Made by a program: the position numbers and the translations under genes
Part shown: piece by piece, positions 1 to 11,239 of the stretch
Position numbering within the stretch: the first letter of the stretch is position 1
Layout of the letters: each line of letters starts with the position of its first letter
Notes under the pieces: model-generated
Told to the model about the DNA's origin: nothing
The model's database searches: none
What the model saw: the letters and a program-made list of their open reading frames with translations, nothing else
From: Gonocerus acuteangulatus
Lineage: Eukaryota > Arthropoda > Insecta > Hemiptera > Coreidae
Assembly: GCA_946811695.1 (NCBI GenBank)
Contig: OX328123.1
Span: forward strand, 31,895,399-31,959,398
DNA length: 64,000 nt
Direction: 5' to 3'

Positions 1-480
1 TTTCAATTGCAAACTTTTTCAATCCAGTTTATAAAACAGCATTCTATAGGGTAAACATTTGCCTTTGCTATCCTGAAGCACTTCAGACTTTGAAATGTAA
101 ATTGAACTTTGTGTTTGATTTATCAACATCCAGAATTTATGATTCGCACTTTCTCTGCCAATGTCCTGATATTAAACACTGTGTCCTGATATCACACCTG
201 TGTCTGACCTCTAAAAGCCTTCCCTAGTCTTAAATGAGAGATATGATCAGCTTCTATAGTTTTGTTCCTAGAGATGAGAATTTACAAATGGCAGAGCTGT
301 CAAAAATATTTCCCTCAAAATTTGGCTCCTGCAAACTTGAACAGCCATAGATCTGAACAGGCTAAATATACGAATTACTGTAAGGGCGATATTCTTGGAG
401 TTGGGATTTGTTTTAATGTTTGTTGCTGGTGATATTTGTGACAGGACTACCGGTCAGAGCTCTGTCATAGAACTTCAATA
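1..480. other. Intergenic, nothing recognised
   Basis: I see no open frame with recognisable content, no repeat shared with the rest of the window and no RNA-gene signature. It may be intron or intergenic DNA upstream of the putative exon at 1541. Confidence 0.4.
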
Positions 481-784
481 GGGTACCATTAATTAATCAA
501 GATAAAATTAGCAATTAATTTATTTATTTTATCAAATATATAAATGTTTTTTTATTAATATAAGGGTTGTTTAACACAATACATTTTCTTTTTAGTTAAT
601 CAATACCTTACCAAAATATAACTGAAAAATGTTTATATAAACCTTAGACATATACAAAATAAAATAAGCATTTATTATTAATTGTAACAATAATAAATAA
701 ATCATGTTGTGACACATTTACATACAAAAATAATGAACATGAATACAAAAAATAATTACATTTACTGACATTAGCAATTACCGG

Positions 785-1330
785 AGTAGGGCATTATTCA
801 ATAAATTTGTATTCAATAATCATTCGAATAAATTTCTATTGAATAAGAATTTATTCATTGATTTAGTTATTCATCCACTCATTTATTTTTATTCTGTGAA
901 TAACAGGGTTGGCTCATTATTCAATAATTTTTTATTGAATACGAGTTTATTCGTTGACTGATTTTTTTATTTATTTAATGAATAATTAATTATTTTTCAT
1001 TCTTCATTCATTATTTTTATACATATAATATAATGTGGTTCATGGAACAAACAACTCAGATTCTTTAAAGTCAGTAAACAATATCCCTTTTAAGTGATTA
1101 TTTATTTAAAAATAAATAATTTTCATTAAAAGTAAGAAATAGTTTAATGAACTTAGTCATTTTTATTAGAAAAGATTGTTACATTCAAATAAATAGCTTT
1201 CATTCAATAAATCATTGTTATTCAATCATGAATAAAAATAAAAAGTTACATTATTTAATGAAAAATTATTCATTATTCAGAATGAAATAACAGACATATT
1301 CATTATTCTGAATGATTGTTGCCCAACACT
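785..1330. repeat. AT-rich tract with recurring ATTCAATAA words
   Basis: The stretch is almost pure A and T and repeats short words such as TTATTCAATAA, TATTGAATAA and ATTCATTATTC on both strands (for example near 797, 811, 843, 919 and 1201). There is no fixed period. It looks like a decayed AT-rich MITE or cryptic satellite, not coding DNA. A 20-plus T run follows near 1379. Confidence 0.45.
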
Positions 1331-1540
1331 GGCAGTTACATAAATCCATACCTGATAATATTTTCTTTTGATTGTATTTTTTTTTTTTTTTTTTTTTTTT
1401 GTTTAAATAATATTTACTACATAAGAGGTACAATAATATATTTCACAATTCGTTTTAGTTTAACCATGAATAAATAATTAATGGTAGTCCACATATTTTT
1501 TATAATTTTATTTGCTATACAGGATTTCCCCTAAGCAAAG

Positions 1541-1678
1541 GAGTTGGCTTATGAAACTGATTCAGATGAATTCCGCATTGATAGTCCAAGCCAAGATAAA
1601 ATAGTTACACCGCCATCCAAGAAGGACAAGAAGGTAAAAGGAAGGACTCCCAAGAGGAAGAAACGCAGTAACCCATGA
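1541..1678 (+). CDS. Putative terminal coding exon of a lysine-rich, probably nuclear protein (partial)
   Basis: An open frame ending in TGA at 1676-1678 encodes a strongly biased tail: an acidic/serine stretch (ETDSDEFRIDSPSQD) and then a basic one (KKDKKVKGRTPKRKKRS). Codon choice looks like real coding DNA and unlike the AT-rich flanks. In this frame a TAA lies at 1530-1532, so the exon must start after it. CTAAG ending at 1534 and CAAAG ending at 1540 are possible acceptors after a pyrimidine-rich run. The basic clusters resemble nuclear localisation signals. I do not recognise the protein and see no upstream exon in the window. Acidic-then-basic C-termini are common in chromatin and nucleolar proteins, so the nuclear role is inference only. 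It could also be a retrocopy fragment. Confidence 0.45.
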   Translation, partial: ELAYETDSDEFRIDSPSQDKIVTPPSKKDKKVKGRTPKRKKRSNP

Positions 1679-1991
1679 CTATCCAAGCAGCTGGTTCATT
1701 GGCCGCGATAGTCCACATATCAGTACAATTACAACATTTAAACATTAAACGTTTACTGAAATGTATAGAAAGAAAAGTTGTTAAAGAATAATGTTGGCTA
1801 ACCTGATCAACTATCAGGTTTTTCAGTTATTGGTATTATTCTGTGAATAACACATACCACCATTTTAGTACAAATACTTCTTAAGAGTTATATTTTGTAA
1901 AGCATGTGTGGTATATTTGATATCGATCAGAGAGAGAAGTTTTTTAGATTTATTTTTTTTTTTTTTTTTTTTTGTAATACTAGTTGTAAGT

Positions 1992-2014
1992 AATAAACCT
2001 TTGAGTTAAATAAA
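1992..2014 (+). terminator. Polyadenylation signals after the putative terminal exon
   Basis: Two AATAAA hexamers (1992-1997 and 2009-2014) lie about 320 bp after the TGA at 1678, a normal distance for a 3' UTR. This supports reading 1541-1678 as a last exon. AATAAA is frequent in AT-rich DNA, so support is moderate. Confidence 0.35.
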
Positions 2015-2159
2015 ATGTTTTTGTTTGATTCTATGTTTTAAAGACATTACAAATGGGGGGAGGGGATAGGATCTTCTTAACTATAACTGATCTCTAAAAG
2101 TTGCAGGGTGAGTTTTTCTTAACTGATTGTAACTTATTTCCAAATATGAGTGAAGTAGT

Positions 2160-3201
2160 AATCATTGGACTTTCCCTTCAAAATGAGTGGCAAGATTACA
2201 AGCCACGTATGGAAGGTTTTTTAAAACTAATAAACACTTTTTCAAGACTGATGACTTAAAGCGCTATACATTTCTAAACGTTTTGAGTGAGGACGTCTTA
2301 AAATTACTTTCAAATTTAGGAGCCTATATCCTATAATAAACTTATTGCTTTGTTATATAATCATTTTTCGAAGACAGAATTGGTGTTTGCATCACGCTTA
2401 AGTTTCCACACAATGCTATTAAAGAACAAAATGAGACCGTTAATGAATAGATTGCCAGAATCCGTAATCTCGCGGGTAATTGTAAATACAGCAATTACCT
2501 CAACAACATGTTGGTGGACTGAATTGTTAGGGATACAAAAGGACCCTACTCATGACCGTTTATTCGAAAAGAACACTGAAAATATTATGATCCCTGGTGC
2601 GATCCTTATTGCCACTAACAAGGAAATTACAGTACAGCAATATATTGGGTACATCAAAAAACAACCTACCTATTGGATTTTGTAAAGGTGAGTTTTCACA
2701 AACTACCGACTCATGTTATGTTCTGTTTGCAGTTATACAAATCATGAATTTGCAATGTGCAAATTTAAAAATTATTCCATAATGCTTGTAGACAGGACAT
2801 TTAGCAAAAATATGTCTGAGAAACAGGCCCCCCGGCCTATTGATAATAAAAAACAAATGAGTAAAGAAAAAGCACATTTCGTGTAAGAAGATATCAGTGA
2901 ATTCGTAGAGACTTTATATCGGATCGAAGCAACTGGAGTAAAAGAATTTGGATATAATCTAACACACAAACTAAATCGGAATACTGAAATATCTTTTGAA
3001 TAAAAACAGGATGTCTGAGTGCTACTATACCCCTTTCAGTGTACAAAGAGCATTGCGCACATTTGCCATTGTTGACTACTGGAAAGACTTTTGTATCTTA
3101 TTTTAACGAAAAATCTTGGCCACTGTGTGCAGTAAATGAGTCTGTTACAACAATCAACAATCAAGAATATCATGATATGATGTTTTAGATGTTAAAATTT
3201 T
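2160..3201 (+). pseudogene. Ty3/Gypsy retrotransposon gag-protease fossil
   Basis: Read across frameshifts, the plus strand shows a Gypsy-type Gag: a WQDYKPRMEGFF-like start (near 2188), TDDLKRYTFLNVLSEDVLKLLSNL-type capsid sequence (2250-2320), then IARIRNLAGNCKY and NNMLVD (2440-2520), a zinc-knuckle remnant ending GHLAKIC (near 2795-2815), and a short stretch resembling the region after the protease DTG (VYKEHCAHLPLLTTGKTFVSYF, 3040-3110). Internal TAA/TGA codons and frame changes make it non-functional. The ORF at 2350-2685 is just one surviving frame. No LTRs were found for this copy. Family assignment is by remembered motif resemblance, so clade-level placement is uncertain. Confidence 0.65.
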
Positions 3202-3209
3202 ACTGGTTC

Positions 3210-3241
<32 letters not shown>

Positions 3242-3420
3242 ACGGCGCATCTACTTCTAGGTCATTAGCGCCGACATCCAGGGTGCAGCGAGGAATTTTC
3301 CCAGCGAGCCTTGAGATGAGAAAATTCCTGCCGGAGGTGGGAATCGAACCCACCATCTCCCGCTTATGAATCCAGCGCGCTAGCCACTAGACTACGGGAG
3401 ACCCCTACTGGTTCTTTACT
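3202..3420. repeat. 14-bp target site duplication flanking the SINE
   Basis: ACTGGTTCTTTACT occurs at 3202-3215 and again at 3407-3420, exactly bracketing the SINE. A 14-bp perfect duplication is typical of LINE-driven insertion and fixes both element boundaries. Confidence 0.9.
3216..3406 (-). mobile_element. tRNA-derived SINE, full length, poly(A) tail
   Basis: On the minus strand the element starts GGTCTCCCGTAGTCTAGTGG, with a pol III A box (TAGTCTAGTGG) and B box (GGTTCGATTCC) at tRNA spacing. An anticodon-like CAT sits in a TTCATAA loop. A unique body ending GTAGATGCGCCGT follows, then a 25-nt A tail. It is flanked by a perfect 14-bp duplication and inserted into the Gypsy fossil. A near-identical copy lies at 26091-26283; fragments lie at 31805-31876, 35135-35170 and 59405-59500. 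It needs LINE enzymes in trans. Confidence 0.9.
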
Positions 3421-4733
3421 ATTGGGGAATTCATGATTTGATCATCTTGGGTTCAAAATAGTAGTCCCAAAGTTTCCACTGATTGGTTGGGCAAGTTTAA
3501 TAAAGGAAATGTGTTTAGGGTTGCCAACCCCACAGATATTCCCACCCTCCTACAGATAGCTTGGACTCTTCCGATGGTGGCGCCTACATCACCTGGTTGA
3601 ACCATCCCCGGCATAGTCGTCTGTTCAGACGAAAACTTCTCGCTACACAGAGCGCATAAAGCTTTTTCTTTAACAGGCTGTCCTAAGTATTATACAATGG
3701 CCGAATAGTAACCTCAAACCACTAGGCAACGGAGGTGAAAAGGATTCAACTGACCGAAGATGAAGGAACAGGGAGAAGTGCACCCTTTTAATTTAACAAG
3801 GCACCATGCAACAGGTACCTATTTAATTAAATTCAATGGATCTCCATAAGCCTATCATCACCTCCAGACATCAGCAGCTCATCATTATTTCGCTACCTCA
3901 TCAATTCTCAATACTTCAAAATTTATTAATACACTAACCTTTCTTGTTTCTGATTTTGGCACATTTCCCTCCCACTCTTTCTTTTAAACTCATTAAATTA
4001 TATATTTCAATCATACAGTTGGTTTAAATAACCAGCCCAAAATTTAAATTCTACCAAAATTTACACTCGGAAATTAAATCGTCTGTTTAAAAAACGTTAT
4101 GCTATATTTGGCCGATGGTATTACCCGATGTCGAATAGCTTAAACAAGTTTTTGACTGGTATACGGAAATTGTTACGAGGGAACATAGTCATAAGAGAAA
4201 GCAGCTGTACTTACATGGGAAAACTAATATCGGTATAAGTAATTTCTGCTTCAAGATATTTATCCTAATGTTTATATTGCTGGTCATGGTCAGTATTGTA
4301 TGAGTGCATTTAATTCTAAGTTTCATAAACCCTACCAACATAAAAAACAGCATGACACTGTTACACAATAAAAACAACGAAGGCTTGACATGCTAGAGAA
4401 CATGGAGATATACAAAACAACAATATTTCAAGGGAAATATAATCAACGAACAATTAAACACTACCTCTGACACGATATTTAGGCAACTCATACTAATTAA
4501 GCGAACAAACAAACGGAAAAGGACTGGCACAACAGTACTTCCTCAAACAAAACGACAACTTATATAATGTAGAGTTCAAACTCTAACATAAGAAAGGCAA
4601 CGACCCACAGAGTGACAATCACTTTACCTGAACAAACTCTTGCACATAGTACAGAAAAACTAATTAACTGGACGACTCAGTACTACTTCAACAGTAGTAC
4701 TTCTACATAAATACGTCAAAAGTGCTCGCCACT
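3421..4733. other. Tail of Gypsy fossil, then unassigned DNA
   Basis: The first ~100 bp may continue the decayed Gypsy frame (DWLGKFNK-like near 3480). From about 3530 to 4733 no long open frame, repeat shared elsewhere, or RNA signature was recognised. Confidence 0.35.
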
Positions 4734-4900
4734 TTAACCCTTTCGATGGGACGCCCGAGAATACTCGCCGGAGAAAAATGTTCCTCAGAGGCGACGCCCG
4801 AGTATTCTTGCCACAGCTGTATCTCTTGATTGCGAGTCCTCTTTAGCCTTGAGTGTGTACAGAGTGCTCTAGCAGGAATTGGGGATATTTTCTGGTTTAA
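4734..4900 (+). mobile_element. piggyBac-type terminus at a TTAA site (left end)
   Basis: TTAA (4734-4737) is followed by CCCTTTCGATGGGACGCCCG and then inverted subterminal words GACGCCCGAG / CTCG near 4750-4805. TTAA plus CCC-starting ends and CCCGAG...CTCG subterminal pairs are hallmarks of piggyBac elements. A second TTAACCC is at about 4895. It could be the left end of the element whose transposase fossil lies at 8866-10185, but the distance requires large later insertions, so the link is inference. Confidence 0.45.
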
Positions 4901-6390
4901 CCCTTAACTGGTAACATACAAATTTTGAACGTTATAAGTAACATGCGTCTGTGAGGCGTGTGCACGGTAAAAATGTTCTTAGGGCATTTTTTTAGTGAAA
5001 CTGTAAATATTATAGGAATAGCTTATTATAAAAATAAATAAAAAACATTTTCATTGCTAAATTTAAAAATCACATCTAAAAACAAGCAGTGGTTTTGGAA
5101 TGAAGTAGAAAGAGAAATATAGGGAAGAAAAGTAAGTCAACTTTGTTTTAAATTGTTACTGTAGGTCTCCTGCGTATCTAAATTGTAGTAAATAAATCGT
5201 TTCAAGTTATACACGTCATCGTTCACGTAAGATAAACATGAGAATGATGATTAGTAACGAGTAAGTAAAAAAAAAATAAAAGGTTAACAATGCCAGTGAT
5301 GACGGTCTGCACCAACAGGTATGACCAGGTACCAACAGGTACTAAGCCCTTAGCAAAAATAAAAAAAAAAAACTTTTAAATAATCTCGTATTAAGAAGAA
5401 AGTGAGGAATGGGTTCCGTCATGGGATGGCTGCGACGATGTTTTTTTGGGAGAACTCCATGAAGAAGGAACTCCACCAATCACCCTGAAGAAGCATGTAA
5501 ATACGTCATAGACATGAGCTGCGTAGATCAACAGATGTAAGTAACTCATCATCCATGTCATCAATTGAGGCAGATCATATAGATAAAATCACAAATGTGA
5601 GGAGAATGCAGATCAAATCTTACACGATAAGTTAAAGGACAAAAGACCGAGAGAGATGAATTGTATAATGAAAATAGCTGTGATAAGCAAGTTACAAAAT
5701 AAGTCAACATTATAGCAATAGGTGATTGTTGTATATCTCTAGTTGAAGGGGAAAAACAGGACTAGAAACATGTTTGTCAATTTGTGAGTAGTCTCACTGG
5801 AAATTAAGTTATTCCATTGTCCACAGGTGTTCACCTCCGATGTACTTTTGATAAATGGAACGAAAATACTATGAAAATATCAAAATGTTTGTAAAAGAAG
5901 AATATAATTCCATGTTTCGAGAATCATCCAATTACGAGGGGAAATTTAATCCGCCAAATTCAAGTAATCTAATTAATAATAAAGCCCACAAAACACTTGT
6001 AGGCTCAATAATTCAAAATATGCATGAATGATCCAATGTTTCTGGGAATAATTCATGTAAAGCTGATAAAAATACTGAAATACCAATTACACATGTTTCT
6101 GGAAATGAAGATGAAGTTAGGTCCCTTGTTGCTCACAATAGACTTACACTGCTTTCTCCGCTGATGGCAAGATTTTTCAAATATTTACAAGGCAAATTAC
6201 TTGTAAACTTAAAAATTTTCTAGTATTTGGAGCGTTGGATAAAGTATATCAATTTCCAGAATGACTAAGGTGCAGTGCATACCGGAGAGAACCTTGTTTC
6301 ATGAAAATGATTTTATGAAATGGGTTTCAAGAAACCGGTTTCATTGAAACGTGCACAAAGAAGCAACGGGTTTCCATTAGTTTTGTGTTG
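4901..6390. other. Unassigned, one short unrecognised open segment
   Basis: Mostly stop-rich AT DNA. A ~63-codon open stretch after a TGA (about 6033-6223, plus strand; includes THVSGNEDEVRSLVAHNRL) ends at TAG. It has no start codon, splice context or family resemblance that I recognise. It may be part of a decayed transposon. Confidence 0.3.
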
Positions 6391-6602
6391 GATTCTGATG
6401 ATGATGAGGCTTCTGTTGTGGTGGTGGCTAAGAAATAAAATAAAAAAAAACGCAAATACTGGGTTTACCCGTTGATTAGGGATCGGCAACACAACTGTTT
6501 TGTTATAGCTCGCAAACTAAACAGAAATCTTGATAAATTTAAGAATTTTTTTAGGATGTCGAAGCCACTTTTTTACCACTTATTAGAACTAGTAGATCCA
6601 CT
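6391..6602 (+). pseudogene. PIF/Harbinger nuclease-transposase fossil, N-terminal part
   Basis: One frame reads an acidic/valine start (DSDDDEASVVVVAKK), one stop, then KKKRKYWVYPLIRDR and FRMSKPLFYHLLELVDP. The R-x-Y/W-W-V-x-P-L-I-R block followed by FRMS-x-x-x-F-x-x-L-L is characteristic of the N-terminal domain of HARBI1-like nucleases. The frame breaks off before any DDE residue, so only the first third survives. I infer a PIF/Harbinger relic; no terminal repeats were found next to it. Confidence 0.6.
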
Positions 6603-6639
6603 AATAGCTTAGGCATACACCCTAAATCTTGTACATTTA

Positions 6640-6990
6640 GCACTTTTGTCTATAAAGAATCCCACCTCTACTCCCTTCAGCCCCATTAGCCACCAGCAGT
6701 CTACGCCCATCTCCAGTCTAGTGTAGAACTATTTTATGTTATTATTAATAGTGAATTTTACAAATAAAGTTTTTTTTTTTAGGTTCTTCCAAAAAATAAT
6801 TCATAATTGGTGCCCGAACCGGTACTGCTTGTCTATGAACACACTCAAAATTTTGTGATCAATTTCAAATTGTTCGTTGACTTCAGCAGAATCTTCAGGT
6901 CCAGGGATGGTATACGCTACCCGAGATTGCCTAGTGGAAGCTCGGAACATCGAGTTCTCTACAGAATCCACTCTACCCGAGGAATTCCAT
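6640..6990 (+). mobile_element. Possible LTR end plus primer-binding site
   Basis: A TATA-like TCTATAAAG (6649), an AATAAA (6763-6768) and then TGGTGCCCGAACCGG (6808-6822) follow LTR order: promoter, poly(A) site, primer-binding site. The last resembles the 3' end complement of a lysine tRNA. No matching second LTR or coding region was found, so this is a degenerate remnant at best. Confidence 0.4.
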
Positions 6991-7504
6991 AGCAGTTTTG
7001 GAAATCTCCGGAATTAACTGTAAGCTAATTTTAAGTATCTCATAATTATTTTAATGCAGAGATGATATACTGAGCTTAGTTACTCAGGGTAGTTAGGGTA
7101 GGGTAGTCATGGGCACAACAAGTCGGTCGTCTAGGGGAGTAGTATCAGGACGTTTGTAGGGGCCGTCATAATGACCAACGTTACGGTTATCGCTTTGATA
7201 ATTATAATCCTAACATGGATAATTTTAGCTCTAATATATATTATAATCATCGCTATTATAATTTAAACGCCAATCATCAATATGAAGTACAATGTTTCCC
7301 CATGTTGAGGACTGGCCATCTAGGGAACAAAGGGCATTTTTCCAGAGACCTAATCAATACAGACACCCCCATGCTCAAAATATAAATACATATAATACTG
7401 TCACAGACTCAAAAATCTCATCACAGAGCATAGAGATAAGTCGTTTTTAGAGATAGGCCGAGAACCAAGCGAGGGTTACATCCGCTTCCGACTGCCATAT
7501 CAGC

Positions 7505-7665
7505 ACTTCCTAGATGTGAAGGCCGTTAGGTATATAAACAGGACTCTCTACTCAATGAAGTAGCTAGTAAACTCTTTGTATTGTTACGTACAAATAAATC
7601 CTTTTTTAAAAAGCCAAATCTGGCCTATTATTAGTTAGTTAACTGGCACTTGAGGCGGGACCCAC
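7505..7665 (+). mobile_element. Possible second LTR end plus primer-binding site
   Basis: TATATAA (7531-7537), AATAAA (7593-7598), then AACTGGCACTTGAGGCGGG (from about 7642) where a tRNA primer would pair. The layout resembles that at 6640-6820 but the sequences differ, so two different families are suggested. No Gag or Pol follows directly. Confidence 0.35.
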
Positions 7666-7801
7666 AACGCTGCCAACAGTCCAACAAACATCTGGTCTAA
7701 CAATTTGTCCCACTAGTCTTTTGTGACCATTTGTCACCTTCTGCTACGAGACAAGAAGAAGACATCATCACATAGTGAGGACAAGAGGAGTGTGCAAGCA
7801 T

Positions 7802-7870
7802 GGGTTCCCCTGGAACCCAGGTCCAGTGGTTGCAGAAATTTTCATGGAGAAATTCGAAAAGCAAGCATAA
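7802..7870 (+). pseudogene. Penelope-like reverse transcriptase fragment
   Basis: About 23 codons read GFPWNPGPVVAEIFMEKFEK, matching the G-x-P-x-S-P-V-x-A-x-x-x-M-E-x-x-E block between RT boxes of Penelope-like elements. A stop follows soon after. It is too short for placement beyond that group. Confidence 0.4.
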
Positions 7871-7919
7871 GAAACGGCTACCCTCAAATTGGTTTAAATA
7901 TGGAAACCATTAAGCGGAA

Positions 7920-8346
7920 AACCATTCATCTCATCCAAATTTATTAAACATCTGAGAAGGAAACACAGGGATGAAGCTGTAAAGGAGTAAAAAACGTATT
8001 AAAAAAAAAAATAATAAAAAAAATAAACATGAAAGGTGAAATGAGTACGAGAAAGCATCGTAAAAAGATAGATTTGAGCCAGAAAGATTTTGTTCTTTTG
8101 ATTTCGAAGTATATTGTCAGTACCATGATACCTTTTTGCACACTCGAGGATCTACATTTTGTTGAAATTTTCAAAAAGTTACATGTGGAGAATGCTTCTT
8201 GTGAGGAACATTTATTGAGACGACATAAACACATGAACATGGTACATTTTTTGGGGCGACTTGTTCTCAGACTGAGAATATCAGTACAATTTCATAGCTT
8301 GAATGGTGGCCGCCCATCAACACAGGGAGTATGTGTACGTTGGTGA
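7920..8346 (+). pseudogene. hAT transposase N-terminal fossil (BED-finger end plus start of the core)
   Basis: 7923-7990 encodes KFIKHLRRKHRDEAVKE, the helix end of a zf-BED finger (x-x-L-x-x-H-L-x-x-x-H). After a stop, 8029-8190 encodes DLSQKDFVLLISKYIVS, then TMIPFCTLEDLHFVEIFKKL, which resembles the MxPFSIVEDxxFxxFL segment that opens the hAT catalytic region. No DDE residues or RW motif follow. The 105-residue ORF is only a surviving piece. Confidence 0.5.
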
Positions 8347-8448
8347 GCGAATAAGTGCAATCTAAGGACGCTCGGCAAGGAGTGCAAGTCGAAATCTTTC
8401 GAAATTTTCATTGTTGTCCTGATCCAAATAATCAGGTAATTTACAATA

Positions 8449-8835
8449 ATGGATCCGAAAACACCTAATCCTTCATTAATATTAACTTTTCAAAAATGTG
8501 AAATGCCAGAAAGAATTGTTTTCAAATTCTTGAATATTAGAGTCAAGCCTTACATTAAGCCATTACAATGTTTTAACTGTTTTTTGTTTTTTATCAGTAT
8601 GGAGAACATCATTTTGAGAAGATTTTACGCGGTAAATGTGGAAATAATCGACAAATACAAAACCCCTGTAAGATTGAGGTTAAATGTAAAAATTTCAATG
8701 GTCTAAATGCAGCTTAGAACTATAAATGTCCTATTTATCAAAAAGAAAAAGCAATTGAATAAATAAGAATCAAAGATAAGACCCATTATTCAGCAGATGC
8801 AAAGAAATACTCTCAAAACCTCACTGTAAATAAAC
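8449..8835 (+). pseudogene. LINE ORF1 (Gag) fossil with zinc knuckles
   Basis: The frame starts MDPKTPNPSLILTF, then LPER-like and RVKPYIKPLQCFNC (8540-8580), the classic lead-in to the first CCHC knuckle of Jockey-group ORF1. In a second frame it continues YGEHHFEKILRGKCGNN, then KCPIYQKEKAIE and DKTHYSADAKKYS, the usual end of the knuckle block. Two frameshifts and a TAG show it is dead. It sits directly before the piggyBac fossil. Confidence 0.6.
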
Positions 8836-8865
8836 CATCCCAAATAGTAGAAGGGATGCCTATCT

Positions 8866-10185
8866 TTTTGTAAGTGGCTGCAGCCCATAATAATACATTC
8901 ATATATAACCAAGAGCATAGTAAACATTTGCTGTGGAAAAATGTTACCCTTACCGAAATGTATGCTTATATTGGATTACTGACGATTAGTGGAGCTATGA
9001 AAAGCAATAGGGGACCAGTAAATATGCTCTGGACGGACAATTACCCTTTCACAATTTCTATTTTTTCATCTACAATGTCGAGAGATCGATTTAAAGAAAT
9101 TTCTTCAAATTGTAGATTTGACAATAGGTAAACAAGATTAATGATTAGTAATAATTGTAGATTGCAATTAGTTATAAGAGAACTAATAGATATATTTACT
9201 CCTAAAATATTACCACCCAGTAAGCTGTTTGACAATCCATGAACAACTTTTTCCTTTCAGAGGACGATGTCCTTTTCGAGTGTAAATGAAATCGAAACCT
9301 GCAAAATATGGGTAACGGCTGATTGTGAAACAGTATATTGCAAAAATATTCAGATTCGTTTGGGAAAAACTGGTCCAACCCCTGAATGCGAACAAGGATA
9401 ACAAGTGGTTTTAGATTTAGTTTCCATCCTGGGTCCTGGCCATGGCATAACCATTGATAACTTTTTTATTTCCTTAGAATTCGCAGAAGAAGTTCTTGAC
9501 AAAAAACTAACTTTAATTGGCACACTCAGAAAAAATAAAACATTTATTCCAAAAGAATTCCTGCTAGCAAGAAATCGTCCAAGATTTCAAAATGAAATTA
9601 CATTAGTAACATATGTACCCAAATAAATGTGTAATACTATTATTAAGCAAAAACCACACAAACAATATCATAAATTATGAGATGAAAACACTAGAAATTA
9701 TTAGTAAATATAATGCTACCAAAGGTGCTGTAGACATTCTTGACAAAATGATAGCAGAATATTCCACAAAACTACAAACTAAAAGAGTGACGATTGACTA
9801 AAACAATGACGATTTTTATGAATACATTAGATATTGTAGGGCTAAATTCATACATTGTATGGAGGAAACTCTACCCTGACTTTCTTCACTTGACTTGGAA
9901 ATTTTTTCACTTGATAGAAGGAGGGGAGTTGGGAGAACAAATTAGCAGAACCGATTATTAGGGAAAGATTGAATACTCCAAATTTATGCAGAAGGCTGAA
10001 GAGAGACACTATAAGAATAATGGAAAAGTGCATCGACTTAGAAGAAAATCAAGAATCCAAGCCTTCAACGCTGACTGCTACAGCAACGAGGCCCAAAAGT
10101 AAGGGATAATGCTACTTGTGTCCTCGAAAAATCGATTCCAAAGTAAAAAAAATAGAGTAATAACTGTGGACAATTTATATGTTTT
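8866..10185 (+). pseudogene. piggyBac transposase fossil (DDE core and C-terminal Cys-rich domain)
   Basis: Successive frames give the TLTEMYAYIGLLTISGAMK and SRDRFKEISSNCRFDNR blocks (8940-9130), HEQLFPFRGRCPFR (9230-9280), WVTADCETVYCKNI (9310-9350), GHGITIDNFF with the conserved D (about 9432-9470), LTLIGTLRKNKTFIPKEF, TKGAVDILDKM...YSTK (9718-9775), and a C-terminal CYLCPRKIDSK (near 10110-10145) of the piggyBac Cys-rich finger. Order and spacing match a whole DDE_Tnp_1_7 protein. Frameshifts and stops throughout rule out activity. An intact piggyBac transposase would be about 550-600 residues. Confidence 0.75.
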
Positions 10186-10421
10186 AATTTTTTTTTTTTT
10201 TTTTTCATAAATATTTATGAAATACCTAGTGATGCAACTAATTTTAATTTAATCAATAAACAGAAAATTAAATTGAGAATATTTGAGTTATTTCCATATA
10301 GCTTTAAATTTGCAAAAATTATTAAGCCCCGGCTTGGAGGTTATCCTAAGCTAAATGACATATAAATATTCACACTTATATTTAATAGGGGACATTCATA
10401 CACCTATGATAAATCTCAACT
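10186..10421. other. AT-rich spacer
   Basis: It contains a 20-nt T run and low-complexity AT DNA directly after the piggyBac fossil. No gene or element boundary was recognised. Confidence 0.4.
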
Positions 10422-10521
10422 TCGACTAGGCCACTTGACCCCCTAGGCTTTAGGCCAAACTCTTCTTACATTCTTAGGTGCAGTTCATCGAACGTGAGGC
10501 TACGTCTTTGGGAGTGGGTCA

Positions 10522-10919
10522 TCAACCACCACCATCCTGTTCCAGGTCGAGAAATTCATGCAGCTGCCTCGAAACACTCTCTGGGGCATCTAGCTCATAG
10601 CTATTGCCGAAACACTCTGTGCAGAGAGTCCCAACACTAACTCTTTCTTTCAGATGCTTTTCCAGTTGAGAGTGACAGGCAGCACTCTTCTTTTGACAGC
10701 TCATCTCTCCAACAGTTTAGTGGCTTCTTGATAAATCCAGTCCCTAGCATACCTCCTGATCATTGCCTGACCAGCCAGGTCCATGTCCATGGTCCTTCCA
10801 CTGATGATGCTAACATCCAGAATGACGATCTCATCAGCGGTATGGACAATCAGGTCAAGGCAGCGGATGAAATCCACCAAGACCTCATGACCTTCCCTCC
10901 AAAGAGACCTTGCCATCAA
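10522..10919 (-). pseudogene. LINE C-terminal region with restriction-like endonuclease-type motif (fossil)
   Basis: The minus strand encodes SLWREGHEVLVDFIRC, then LDLIVHTADEIVILDVSII followed by DMDLAGQAMIRRYA. This resembles the PD...(D/E)xK endonuclease that ends R2/NeSL-group LINE proteins (PDL-I-V, about ten residues, VLDV-x-I, A-x-x-K-x-x-x-Y). The lysine expected after the A-rich helix is not clear and the frame shifts at 10704. Higher GC than the flanks supports an ex-coding origin. The CCHC Gag upstream (11830-12450) is typical of APE-type LINEs instead, so these may be two elements. Confidence 0.45.
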
Positions 10920-11239
10920 CAGTGGACCATGTGGGCTGCCATATCGATTGCTCTACATCTTCCTCTGCAGCTGGTGGAGCGAGGCTCATGGCGGCAAATT
11001 TCGCTTGACAGCCTCACCCTGGTAGATAGCGCTCCTGCATACTACCTCACTAACTGCACATACACTCCCCTGACAGCTTGGAGGCCTTCCGCAATATCCA
11101 TGCTTCACCTCACTTGCACTGACCAAGTCTATGTCCACCTCATTCCCAAGCAACCCTCTCCACCTCCCTTGGGTTCTGTGGCCGACTGCCAGGAGGGTAA
11201 TCATTCCTAGGCCATTCTCTAACATTATCATTAATCCCA

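Noticed and set aside
3330..3406. A functional tRNA gene on the minus strand
   Set aside because: The A and B boxes are part of a SINE with body, A tail and target duplication, and cloverleaf stems are poor.
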